From Streptomyces iconiensis (lineage in GTDB: Bacteria; Actinomycetota; Actinomycetes; Streptomycetales; Streptomycetaceae), in contig NZ_JANCPR020000009.1 in the NCBI RefSeq assembly GCF_028657195.3, forward strand, positions 1 through 64,000: 64,000 bases of DNA, written 5' to 3'. The notes beneath the pieces were generated by a model. The model did not search any database. It was given only the letters and a program-made list of their open reading frames with translations, and was not told the origin of the DNA. The position numbers and the translations under genes are program-made. Below, piece after piece: positions 1 through 8,427 of this stretch (positions are counted from its first letter, which is position 1; each line of letters starts with the position of its first letter).

Positions 1-1276
1 GCCCGGGTGTGCTGGGGGGTGTGAGGGCGCTGGAGGGCGCGAGGGTGGCGGAAGGGGCTGGTGGTGGCGGGCCAGGGGTGGGGGCCGTCAGTTCGCGTAG
101 CGCCGCGTGGCCTGCGCCGAGCAGGCCGGCGTCGGGGCCCGAGACGCTGGCCGCGATGGTGAGGTCGCTGGTGGTCATCGGCAGGCACCGTTCGTAGAGC
201 ATGCCGCGCACGGCCGCCACCAGCGGTTCCGCCTCGGCGAGCGCACCGCCGAGCACGACGGCCTCCGGGTTGAAGAAGTTGACGACGACGGAGAGTACGG
301 TGCCGATGTGCCGCCCTGCCTGCCGTACGAGGGTCGTGGCCTGCGGTTCTCCGTCGCGTACGGGGCGCAGCACATCGGCTGCGCCGTCCACGCGCAGTCC
401 GCGCTCGCGCAGCGCGGTGACGATCGCGGCGCCGCTGGCGACCGTCTCCAGGCAGCCGATGTTGCCGCAGGAGCAGGGTCGTTCGGCCGCCGCCTCGACC
501 CGCACATGGCTGATGTCGCCCGCTGCGCCGCCCGCGCCCCGGTAGACGCTGCCGTGGCTGATGACGCCGGAGCCGATGCCCCGGCCCGCCTTGACGAACA
601 CGAGGTGGCGCAGTGCGGGGTGCGCGGTGCGGTGCTCGCCCAGGGCCATGACGTTGGCGTCGTTGTCCACGAGGACGGGCAGGCCGAGGCGTTCGCACAG
701 CTGGTCACGCAGCGCGTACAGGTGCCAGCCCGGCATCCGGGAGGGTGCGACGACCCGGCCTGTCGCGGTGTCGACGGGGCCGGGGAAGCCGACGCCGGCG
801 CCGCGCACGGTGCGTCCCCGCGCGCGCTGGCGTTCGGCGAGCGCGTGCAGCCGTTCGGCGAGCAGCCCGAGGGTGGGCTCGGGGCCCTCGGTCAGGTCGA
901 ACGCGTGCTCCTCGGTGTCCAGGAGCGTGCCGGTGAGTCCGACGGCGCCCAGCCGCATGTGGTGGCTGCCCAGATCCGCCGCGAGCGCGACGGCGCCGTC
1001 GTCCGGTATGCGCAGCAGGCGTGGCCTGCGGCCCCCGCGCGAGGTGCCTTCGCCGTCCTCGGTGAGCAGCCCCTGGTCGACCAGTTCCTGTACCCGCGCG
1101 GAGACGGTGGAAGCCGCCAGCCCCAGTTCCCTGACCAGGTCGGCCCGGGAGGAGACGGCACCGCTCGCGACGAGGTCGAGCACATGCGCCGCTGACCCCG
1201 GCGGGCCGGGCGGCCTGGGCGGGCCGGGCGGGCCGGGCGGACCTGTGGGGTCGGGCCGCTGCGGTGCGGGGGGCAT
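1..1276 (-). CDS. ROK-family transcriptional regulator, partial
   Basis: The gene reads leftward and is open through the left edge, so its C-terminus is missing. The ATG at 1276 follows an AAAGGTG ribosome binding site. After a Pro/Gly-rich N-terminus of about 30 residues comes a winged-helix segment (DLVRELGLAASTVSARVQELVDQGLL), then a ROK sugar-kinase-like domain with the nucleotide-binding stretch GAGVGFPGPVD, the DNDANVMALGE motif and the zinc motif CSCGNIGCLE. ROK proteins with an N-terminal helix-turn-helix usually repress sugar uptake or use genes. It is divergent from the ABC importer starting at 1644, so it probably regulates that operon; this is inferred from position only. No enzyme activity is claimed. 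Confidence 0.9.
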   Translation of the reverse strand, partial: MPPAPQRPDPTGPPGPPGPPRPPGPPGSAAHVLDLVASGAVSSRADLVRELGLAASTVSARVQELVDQGLLTEDGEGTSRGGRRPRLLRIPDDGAVALAADLGSHHMRLGAVGLTGTLLDTEEHAFDLTEGPEPTLGLLAERLHALAERQRARGRTVRGAGVGFPGPVDTATGRVVAPSRMPGWHLYALRDQLCERLGLPVLVDNDANVMALGEHRTAHPALRHLVFVKAGRGIGSGVISHGSVYRGAGGAAGDISHVRVEAAAERPCSCGNIGCLETVASGAAIVTALRERGLRVDGAADVLRPVRDGEPQATTLVRQAGRHIGTVLSVVVNFFNPEAVVLGGALAEAEPLVAAVRGMLYERCLPMTTSDLTIAASVSGPDAGLLGAGHAALRELTAPTPGPPPPAPSATLAPSSALTPPSTPG

Positions 1277-1319
1277 AGACACCTTTCGGGATGACTGGTG
1301 GCCGGACGACTGGGTGGCC

Positions 1320-1390
1320 GGACGACCGAATGACCGGGCGACCGGATGACCGGATGACCGGATGACCGGGCGACCGGATGACCGGGACGC
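1320..1390. repeat. GACCGGAT-type short tandem repeat
   Basis: Degenerate 8-bp units (GACCGGAT / GACCGGGC) run head to tail upstream of the ROK gene. Looser copies extend from about 1290 to 1470. The array lies in the divergent regulatory region between the ROK gene and the ABC operon and encodes nothing credible. Confidence 0.75.
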
Positions 1391-1576
1391 GCCGGAGAAC
1401 CGAACCGGACGAGGCCGGAAGGCCGGGCGGCCGGGACGCCGGAGAACCGGGCAGCCGGATGGCCCGGTGGCCGGGCGGCGGCATGAACGTGGACCAGCTT
1501 TGTTCGTGTACCGAAGTAAGTGGGCGGCTCAACTCCCGTCAGTAGACACGAGTTCCGGAGATTTCGCCAAGAGGTC

Positions 1577-1606
1577 TTGACCTTTTTTCGTTGGCCTCCG
1601 TACTTT
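1577..1606 (+). promoter_or_regulatory. Candidate promoter of the ABC importer operon
   Basis: TTGACC at 1577-1582 and TACTTT at 1601-1606 are separated by 18 bp, 38 bp before the ATG of the binding-protein gene. The surrounding DNA is locally AT-rich for this genome. Assignment is by consensus similarity only. Confidence 0.45.
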
Positions 1607-1643
1607 TCTCGCTATCTTCGACCGCCGCTCTTCCGGAGGCAGC

Positions 1644-3482
1644 ATGCGCCAGCCCAGGACTCGCACAGGCGGCCGTACCCGGCGCGCTTCGATCGCCGGA
1701 CTGCTGCTCGCGGCCCTGGTGCTGACCGGCTGCGGCCCCAAGGTGGAGGCGGTCACCGATCTCGGCGCCGACGAGGGCACACCCGTCGAGGGCGGTACGG
1801 CGACCATGGCGCTGCCGCCGGCCGCGACCCCCAACTGGATCTTCCCGATCGGTGCCCCCGGCTATCTGGCCACGCACAACAGCGCCATCCAGAACCTGCT
1901 CTACCCGCCGCTGTTCACCCCCGAGGAGAACAAGAGCGGCAAGGTGACCATGGACAGCCCGCGCAACGTCGCGGAGAAACCGCGGTTCAGCGACGGCAAC
2001 CGGACCGTCACGATCACCCTCAAGAAGCACTACCGCTGGACGGACGGCACACCCGTCACAGCCGACGACGTGCGCTTCTGGTTCGAGCTGATACGCGCCA
2101 ACAAGAACGACTGGGGCGGCTACTCGCCCAAGCTGATGCCGGACAACGTCAAGAAGTTCGAGCTGCTCGGCAAGCACAGCTTCCGGCTGCACCTGGACCG
2201 CGGGTACAACCCGGACTGGTTCGTCGCCAGCCAGATGGAGTCCATCAAGCCGCTGCCCCGGCACGCCTGGAGCAAGAAGGGCGAGGACCCGAAGAAAGTC
2301 TTCAAGCGGCTGCTCTCGCACGCCAAGCAGCTGTCGAAGTTCGACAGCGACCCACTGTGGAAGACGACCATGGGCCCCTGGCGCGTCGAGAAGTGGACCA
2401 CGTCGGGCGTCGTCCAGCTCGTCCCCAACAAGCGTTACGCGGGCCCCGACAAGCCGCACCTCGACCGCGTCGTCCTCAAGCCGTTCACCACGGCGGGCAG
2501 CGAGTTCAACGTGCTGCGCTCCGGCGGCCTGGACTACGGCTACATACCGCCGTCCGTCATGGCACAGTCCGAACACTTCAAGAAGACCGGCTACCGCGTC
2601 GAACCGTGGGACTCCTGGGGCATCACCTACATCGTCCCCAACCTCAACAACCCCAGGACAGGGCCCCTGATACGTCAGCGCTACCTGCGCCAGGCGCTCC
2701 AGTCCCTCATCGACCAGAAGTCCGTCGCCGAACACGTGTGGCACGGCAGCGCCCAGCCCACCCTCGGGCCCGTACCGGCCGCCCTGATGGACGGCAACCC
2801 CTTCCCCTACGACCCGGCCAAGGCCCGCCGACTGCTGACAGGCCACGGCTGGAAACGGGGCGATGACGGCACCCTGCGGTGTGCCGAGCCCGGAACCGGC
2901 GAGGGACAGTGCGGCAAGGGCATCGGCAAGGGCCGGCGGCTCGCGCTCGAACTGCTCTCGCAGTCCGGGTCGACCGAGAGCTCCAACACCATGCAGGAGA
3001 TCAAGTCCTCGTTCTCCCGCGCCGGTGTCTCCCTCCAGGTGCGCGAGCAGCCGCTCAACACCGTTCTGGGCACGACCGTTCCGTGCAAGCCGGAGGAACT
3101 CGTCTGCTCCCAGTGGGAGATGGGCTTCTTCGGTACGGCGGGCAGCTGGATCTTCCCCGCCGACCCCAGCGGCGAGAAGATCTTCGCCAGCGGAGGGCCC
3201 TCCAACATGGGCAACTGGTCCGATCCGGAGACCGACCGGCTCATCAAGCGCACGGAGTACTCCGACGACCCCTCCGCCCTACGCGACTACGCACGCCACC
3301 TGGCCCGCGAGGTCCCCGTGCTGTGGACGCCCAACCCCGCCTACCAGGTGTCCGTCATCCGTAACGACCTGCGCGGCGTCGACCAGAACCCCACCCTCAC
3401 CCTGGCCCCACAGGACTGGTACTTCGTGAAGAAGAACGGCAAGAGCGGCGCGCGCGGCGGCGGCAAGGGAGCCGGCCAGTGA
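1644..3482 (+). CDS. ABC transporter substrate-binding lipoprotein, family 5 (peptide/oligosaccharide)
   Basis: Extracytoplasmic solute receptor of a family-5 (DppA/OppA-type, SBP_bac_5) importer, 612 aa, which is normal for the family. Basic N-terminus (RRTR...), hydrophobic stretch and lipobox LTGC place lipidation at Cys30. The mature part has the usual family-5 sequence features (NLLYPPLFT; YRWTDGTPVTADDVRFWFELI; RQRYLRQALQSLIDQKSVAEHVWHG). The ATG at 1644 follows TCCGGAGGC. It overlaps the downstream permease by four bases (GTGA), so translation is probably coupled. The substrate cannot be told from sequence: family-5 receptors bind peptides, nickel or oligosaccharides. The ROK neighbour hints at a sugar and the downstream gamma-glutamyltransferase hints at peptides. 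Confidence 0.93.
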   Translation: MRQPRTRTGGRTRRASIAGLLLAALVLTGCGPKVEAVTDLGADEGTPVEGGTATMALPPAATPNWIFPIGAPGYLATHNSAIQNLLYPPLFTPEENKSGKVTMDSPRNVAEKPRFSDGNRTVTITLKKHYRWTDGTPVTADDVRFWFELIRANKNDWGGYSPKLMPDNVKKFELLGKHSFRLHLDRGYNPDWFVASQMESIKPLPRHAWSKKGEDPKKVFKRLLSHAKQLSKFDSDPLWKTTMGPWRVEKWTTSGVVQLVPNKRYAGPDKPHLDRVVLKPFTTAGSEFNVLRSGGLDYGYIPPSVMAQSEHFKKTGYRVEPWDSWGITYIVPNLNNPRTGPLIRQRYLRQALQSLIDQKSVAEHVWHGSAQPTLGPVPAALMDGNPFPYDPAKARRLLTGHGWKRGDDGTLRCAEPGTGEGQCGKGIGKGRRLALELLSQSGSTESSNTMQEIKSSFSRAGVSLQVREQPLNTVLGTTVPCKPEELVCSQWEMGFFGTAGSWIFPADPSGEKIFASGGPSNMGNWSDPETDRLIKRTEYSDDPSALRDYARHLAREVPVLWTPNPAYQVSVIRNDLRGVDQNPTLTLAPQDWYFVKKNGKSGARGGGKGAGQ

Positions 3483-4429
3483 TCCGTTTCCTGGTCAAAC
3501 GCACGGGACAGGCCCTCGTCGTCCTGCTTCTCGTCTCCGCGATCGTCTTCCTGCTCCTCCACCAGCTGCCCGGCGGCCCGGCCCGCGCGATCCTCGGCCC
3601 CACCGCGACCCCCGAGGCCATCGCGCACTTCAACCACCTACAGGGATACGACAGGCCGCTGCCCGTGCAGTACGGCATGTTCCTCAAGCGGCTGGTCGCC
3701 GGTGACCTGGGCGAGTCCTACAAGCTCAACCAGCCCGTGTTCACCCTGCTCGCCGAACGTCTCCCCAAGACCCTGCTGCTGACCGCGCTGTCCGTCGCAC
3801 TCGCCGCGCTGCTGGCGATACCCCTCGGCATCGTGCAGGCCGTACGCAGGGGCCGGGCCTCGGACTACGTACTGACGGGCGCCGCGTTCCTCGCGTACGC
3901 CACCCCCGTCTTCTTCCTCGGCCTGGTACTGATCCTCGTCTTCTCCCAGCAGTGGCCGCTCTTCCCCGCGGAGGCACCGCAGGCCGACTCGGTCGGCGGC
4001 ATCCTCAAGGAACCCGGCGGACTCGTGCTGCCCGTCGTCACCATGGCCCTGGGCATCATCGCCATGTTCAGCCGCTACATGCGCTCGGCGGTGCTCGACA
4101 ACCTCGGCGAGGACTACGTACGCACCGCGCGCTCCAAGGGCCAGTCCCAGGCTCGCGTGATGGCCCGGCACGTGCTGCGCAACGCGCTGATCCCGCTCGC
4201 CTCCCTGCTCGGGCTGTACCTGCCGACCCTCTTCAGCGGCGCCCTCGTCGTCGAGTCGATGTTCAACTACCCCGGCATGGGCCTGCTGTTCTGGAACGCC
4301 GCCCAGAGCAACGACTTCCCCGTCCTGCTCGGCGTCACCCTCGTCGTCGGTGTGGCCACCGTCCTCGGATCCCTGCTGACGGACATCGCGTACGCCGTCC
4401 TCGACCCCCGCATCAGGAGCGTCTCTTGA
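3479..4429 (+). CDS. ABC transporter permease, DppB type
   Basis: First inner-membrane channel subunit of the family-5 importer, 316 aa. It begins with the typical DppB N-terminus MIRFLVKRTGQALVVLLLVSAIVFLLLHQLPGGPA and has about six hydrophobic helices. The EAA-loop region YVRTARSKGQSQARVMARHVLRNALIPLASLLG (about residues 210-245) contacts the ATPase. The GTG start at 3479 overlaps the stop of the binding protein, and its own TGA overlaps the TTG start of the next permease. Confidence 0.94.
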   Translation: MIRFLVKRTGQALVVLLLVSAIVFLLLHQLPGGPARAILGPTATPEAIAHFNHLQGYDRPLPVQYGMFLKRLVAGDLGESYKLNQPVFTLLAERLPKTLLLTALSVALAALLAIPLGIVQAVRRGRASDYVLTGAAFLAYATPVFFLGLVLILVFSQQWPLFPAEAPQADSVGGILKEPGGLVLPVVTMALGIIAMFSRYMRSAVLDNLGEDYVRTARSKGQSQARVMARHVLRNALIPLASLLGLYLPTLFSGALVVESMFNYPGMGLLFWNAAQSNDFPVLLGVTLVVGVATVLGSLLTDIAYAVLDPRIRSVS

Positions 4430-5406
4430 CCGCTGAAGCCGCACCCGTATCCGGCGAGGGGCCCGTTGGCTCCGGTGCTCTTGAGGAAGCCGGTGCTCTT
4501 GGGAAAGGTCCCGGGGCCGCCGGGGGTTCGGGTGCCGGTGGAGAATCCGGGGCCACGCCCAGCCTGGCCAGGCGTACGCTCGCCGTCTTCACCCGTAACC
4601 GGCTCGCGCTGCTCGGCGCGGGCGTGCTCGCCGCGCTGCTGGCGTTCTGCTTCCTGGGCCCGTTCTTCTACCACACCGACCAGGTGCACACCGATCTCGA
4701 CCAGGCGAGCCTCGCGCCCGGCAGCCACGGGCATCCGCTGGGCACCACGGACGTGGGCTACGACATGCTCGGCCGGCTGATGCACGGGGGCCAGACCTCG
4801 CTCGAAGTCGGCCTCGCCGCAGGGCTGTTGGCCACGCTGTTCGGCACTGTGTACGGCGCCGTCGCCGGTTACTTCGGCGGCTGGGTCGACGCGGTGCTGA
4901 TGCGGATCACGGACGCGGCACTGGCGATCCCCGCGCTCTTCCTGCTGGTGGTGGTCGCCGCGATCGTCACGCCCAGCAAGCCCGTTCTCATCCTGATCAT
5001 CGCCTCGGTCGCCTGGCTCTCGCCCGCCAGGCTCATCCGCGGCGAGGCCCTGTCCCTGCGCAGCCGCGACTACGTACACGCCATGCGGCTGATGGGCGGC
5101 GGGGGAGGACGCGCCGTCTTCCGGCACATCCTGCCCAACGCGGTCGGCACGGTGATCGTCAACGCCACGTTCCAGATCGCCGACGCCATCCTCTACGTCG
5201 CCTACCTGTCGTTCCTGGGCCTCTCCATACCGCCGCCAGCCGCCGACTGGGGCTCCATGCTCAGCTCCGGCATCACCTACACCCAGGTCGGCTACTGGTG
5301 GCTGATCTTCCCGCCCGGCCTCGCGATCGTGCTGGTCGTAGCCGCGTTCAACTTCATCGGCGACGGCCTGCGGGACGCCTTCGACGTACGGCTCCAGAAG
5401 AACTGA
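4426..5406 (+). CDS. ABC transporter permease, DppC type (TTG start)
   Basis: Second permease of the importer, about 326 aa. The frame stays open far upstream, but the protein-like part begins at the TTG at 4426, which overlaps the previous stop (TTGA) and has AGGAGC just upstream. Residues 1-45 are a Gly/Ala/Glu-rich cytosolic extension; the OppC-type N-terminal region (RTLAVFTRNRLALLGAGVLAALLAF) follows. The later segments HPLGTTDVGYDMLGRLMHGGQTSLEVGLAAG and the EAA loop SRDYVHAMRLMGGGGGRAVFRHILPNAVGTVIVN are typical of DppC. It acts with the other three genes of the operon. Confidence 0.92.
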   Translation: MTAEAAPVSGEGPVGSGALEEAGALGKGPGAAGGSGAGGESGATPSLARRTLAVFTRNRLALLGAGVLAALLAFCFLGPFFYHTDQVHTDLDQASLAPGSHGHPLGTTDVGYDMLGRLMHGGQTSLEVGLAAGLLATLFGTVYGAVAGYFGGWVDAVLMRITDAALAIPALFLLVVVAAIVTPSKPVLILIIASVAWLSPARLIRGEALSLRSRDYVHAMRLMGGGGGRAVFRHILPNAVGTVIVNATFQIADAILYVAYLSFLGLSIPPPAADWGSMLSSGITYTQVGYWWLIFPPGLAIVLVVAAFNFIGDGLRDAFDVRLQKN

Positions 5407-5415
5407 GGGACCACT

Positions 5416-8070
5416 ATGACGCCCACCCCGTCGCCCTCCGGCAGCGGCGCCTCCGCTTCTGGCTCCGAGCCGGCCTCCGTTTCCGGTCCGGGATCCGCCT
5501 CCGCCTCCGGTTCGGGCCCGGCTTCTGCCGCCGCCTCCGGTTCGGGCCCCGCTTCAAGCCGCGCTACGGGCTCGGCTTCCGCCTCCGCTTCGAGCCCCGC
5601 TTCTTCCTCTGCCTCTGCCCCTGTCGGCTCGGGCGCCGGGCGGCTCGGGGCGGTGCGTTCCGGGCCGGGCCGTTCCGGAACGGCCCGGAACCTGCTCAGC
5701 GTCGAGGACCTGCACCTGCGCATAGCGGGCCGCGACCGCATGGGCCGCGACCGCACCGTGCACGCGCTCGACGGCGTCTCGCTGGACCTCGCACCGGGCG
5801 AGGCGCTCGGCCTGGTCGGCGAGTCCGGCAGCGGCAAGACGATGACCGCGCTGTCCATACTGGGCCTGCTGCCGCCTGGGGCCCGTGTCACGGCGGGCCG
5901 GATCCTGCTGGACACCGGTTCGGACGGAGCCGCCTCGGGCGGAGCCGCCTCGGGCGGAGCCGCCTCGGTTGGAACCTCCTCGGGCGGAGCCTCTTCGGGC
6001 GAGGCGGGCCCGGACGACGAGGGCCCGGGCGACGAGGGTGCGAGGCACGTGGGCCCGGAGGGCATCGATCTGGCAGCAGTCGGTGAACCCACGCTGCGCG
6101 GCATACGGGGCAACTCCGTCGGCATGGTCTTCCAGGACCCGCTCAGCTCCCTCAACCCCACCATGACCATCGGGGCCCAGGTCGCGGAACCCCTCCTGCT
6201 GCACCGGCGGGTCAGCCGTGCCGAGGCCCGCGAGAAGGCCGAGGAGACGCTGCGGATGGTCGGCCTGCCGCAGCCGGGCGAGCGGATGAAGAACTATCCG
6301 CACCAGCTCAGCGGAGGTATGCGTCAGCGCGTCGCCATCGCCATGGCGCTGGTGTGCGAGCCGAAGCTGCTCATCGCGGACGAGCCGACGACCGCGCTCG
6401 ACGTCACCACCCAGCACCAGATCCTGGAACTCATCGCCGAGCTGCGCGAACGCCTCGGCATGGCCCTCATCCTCGTCAGCCACGACCTCGGGGTGATCGC
6501 CCGCCGCGTGGACAAGGTCGCGGTCATGTACGGCGGCCAGGTCGCCGAACAGGCTCCCGTACGCGCCCTGTTCGCCGCGCCCCGGCACCGTTACACCCAG
6601 GCCCTGTTCGCGGCCCTCCCCGAACGCGCCGCCGGAACAGACCGCCCCCTGGCCACCATCCCCGGCCTCCCACCCACCCTCACCGACACCCTGACGGGCT
6701 GCCGCTTCGCCCCACGCTGCACATTCGCGACGGACGAGTGCCGTACGACGGAACCGGTCCCGCACAGCACGGGGGAACACGTCTTCGCGTGCTTTCACCC
6801 CGCAGCCCCGGACGCCGACCCGGCGACGGACACGCTCGCGCCACACGGGCCGACCGACGCGCCACACGGGCCGATCGGCACGATGAACGGGCCGATCAGC
6901 ACGACGAACAGGCGGCCCGAGGGGGCACCCGGGCGAGCGGACGCGGGGTGCGGGCAGGCCGGTGACGACGCGCCGCTCCTCGAACTCTCCGGTGTCAGCA
7001 AGGAGTACGCGCTACGTGGCGGCCCGTTCACCCGGCGCCGCGATCGGCGTCAGGTCAGCGCCGTGGCCGACGTGTCGTTGACCGTACGACGTGGCGAGAC
7101 GTTCGGCATCGTCGGCGAGTCCGGCTGCGGCAAGTCCACGCTGGGCCGGCTCGCCGTCGGGATGGAGGAACCCAGTGGCGGCGCCGTCCGGTTCGGTGGC
7201 CGCGACATGGCCTCGCTGGACCGCGCGGGGCTGCGCGCGCACCGGCGCGAGGTCCAGCTGATGTTCCAGGACTCCTACGCCTCCATGGACCCCCGGATGC
7301 GCGTCGGCGCCATCCTCCGCGAGCCCTTGGTCATCCAGGGCATCGGGGACCGCGCAGCGCAGGAACAGCGCGTCCGGGAGCTGCTGGACGAGGTGGGTCT
7401 TCCCCGCGGTGCCGTGCACCGTTACCCCCACGAGTTCAGCGGCGGCCAGCGCCAGCGCCTCGGTCTCGCCCGGGCGCTGGCGCTGGCCCCTTCCCTCGTT
7501 GTCGCTGACGAGCCGGTCTCCGCGCTGGACGTGTCCGTACAGGCGCAGATCCTCAACCTGATGCGGGACCTTCAGCGCGACAAGGGCCTCAGCTATCTGT
7601 TCATCTCCCACGACCTGGCCGTGGTGCGTTACCTCGCCGACCGGGTCGGCGTGATGTACCTCGGCAAGCTCGTCGAATCCGGCCCCGCAGAGGAGGTGTT
7701 CGCGAACCCCCTGCACCCGTACACCCGCGGCCTGCTCGCCACGGCCGACACCGCCGACGACACCCCGGACGGCCCCGCCGACGACGCCCCCGGGACGGAC
7801 GCTCCCGTGACGGACGCCCCCGGGGCGGACGGAGCCAGGCCGGAAGGAGCCGTTCCCGGAGGAGCCATGCCTGGAGGAGCCGCGACGCCCGACGCGGCCT
7901 CGCCCCTCTCCGGCGAGACCCCCTCGGCCGCCGACCCTCCCTCCGGCTGCCGGTTCCGCACCCGCTGCCCCCTCGCCACCGACCTGTGCGCCACAACTCC
8001 GCCGGAGCCGACGGAACCGACCGGGCCCGGCCACCAAGTCAGCTGCCACTACCCGCTGATCGCGGCGTGA
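5416..8070 (+). CDS. Fused dual ATPase of the ABC importer (DppD-DppF type)
   Basis: A single 884-aa polypeptide carries both nucleotide-binding domains that are usually separate in DppD/DppF systems. Domain 1 has Walker A GESGSGKT (about 135-142), signature LSGGMRQR (about 298) and Walker B LLIADEPTTALD. Domain 2 has Walker A GESGCGKS (about 567-574), signature FSGGQRQR and Walker B LVVADEPVSALD. Each domain ends in the oligopeptide-transporter C-terminal cysteine region (GCRFAPRCTFATDEC; GCRFRTRCPLATDLC). The protein is inflated by low-complexity DNA: a Ser/Ala/Gly/Pro N-terminus of about 90 residues, a 15-bp repeat insertion in domain 1 (nt 5920-6000), a repetitive inter-domain linker (nt 6840-6905) and another insertion near nt 7795-7880. 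All catalytic motifs look intact. Confidence 0.93.
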   Translation: MTPTPSPSGSGASASGSEPASVSGPGSASASGSGPASAAASGSGPASSRATGSASASASSPASSSASAPVGSGAGRLGAVRSGPGRSGTARNLLSVEDLHLRIAGRDRMGRDRTVHALDGVSLDLAPGEALGLVGESGSGKTMTALSILGLLPPGARVTAGRILLDTGSDGAASGGAASGGAASVGTSSGGASSGEAGPDDEGPGDEGARHVGPEGIDLAAVGEPTLRGIRGNSVGMVFQDPLSSLNPTMTIGAQVAEPLLLHRRVSRAEAREKAEETLRMVGLPQPGERMKNYPHQLSGGMRQRVAIAMALVCEPKLLIADEPTTALDVTTQHQILELIAELRERLGMALILVSHDLGVIARRVDKVAVMYGGQVAEQAPVRALFAAPRHRYTQALFAALPERAAGTDRPLATIPGLPPTLTDTLTGCRFAPRCTFATDECRTTEPVPHSTGEHVFACFHPAAPDADPATDTLAPHGPTDAPHGPIGTMNGPISTTNRRPEGAPGRADAGCGQAGDDAPLLELSGVSKEYALRGGPFTRRRDRRQVSAVADVSLTVRRGETFGIVGESGCGKSTLGRLAVGMEEPSGGAVRFGGRDMASLDRAGLRAHRREVQLMFQDSYASMDPRMRVGAILREPLVIQGIGDRAAQEQRVRELLDEVGLPRGAVHRYPHEFSGGQRQRLGLARALALAPSLVVADEPVSALDVSVQAQILNLMRDLQRDKGLSYLFISHDLAVVRYLADRVGVMYLGKLVESGPAEEVFANPLHPYTRGLLATADTADDTPDGPADDAPGTDAPVTDAPGADGARPEGAVPGGAMPGGAATPDAASPLSGETPSAADPPSGCRFRTRCPLATDLCATTPPEPTEPTGPGHQVSCHYPLIAA

Positions 8071-8195
8071 CGGGCGCCCCGTCACGAGACGGACGGGACG
8101 GCCCGGACGGGACGGGATCGGACCGACACCGGGGCCGGGGCCGGGGCCGAGCCGGGCCGGAAGAGGAGCGACCCGCCTGGCGGTTCTCCGCACAG

Positions 8196-8229
8196 CACGA
8201 ACGGGCCTTAGTCACGAACGGGCCTTAGT
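8196..8229. repeat. 17-bp tandem duplication
   Basis: CACGAACGGGCCTTAGT occurs twice in exact tandem (8196-8212 and 8213-8229). The second copy ends at the putative GTG start of the repeat-rich small ORF. Confidence 0.85.
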
Positions 8230-8422
8230 GAAGACGGCGGAGAAGACAGAGACGGCGGAGAAGACAGAGACGGCGGAGACAGCGGAGACAGCGGAGACGG
8301 CGGAGACAGCGGAGAGAACAGAGAAGAAGGCGAAGAAGGCGAAGGCGGAGAAGACAGAGAAGGAGGAGAAGGCGGAGACGGCGGTGCCCGTGGAGACAAG
8401 GAGTGATGGAGACAAGGAGTGA
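8228..8422 (+). CDS. Small Lys/Thr/Ala/Glu repeat ORF upstream of the gamma-glutamyltransferase-like gene
   Basis: A 64-codon frame begins with GTG and encodes almost only K, T, A and E (KTAEKTETAEKTETAETAETA...). It is built from purine-rich units such as GAGACAGCG. No ribosome binding site precedes the GTG. The frame ends at 8422, six bases before the ATG of the downstream gene. Its final GGAGACAAGGAGTGA (8408-8422) duplicates 8392-8406 and supplies the ribosome binding site of that gene. It could be an upstream coupling peptide or simply a purine-rich unstructured leader. No homology is recognised and real translation is uncertain. Confidence 0.3.
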   Translation: MKTAEKTETAEKTETAETAETAETAETAERTEKKAKKAKAEKTEKEEKAETAVPVETRSDGDKE

Positions 8423-8427
8423 CCAGC

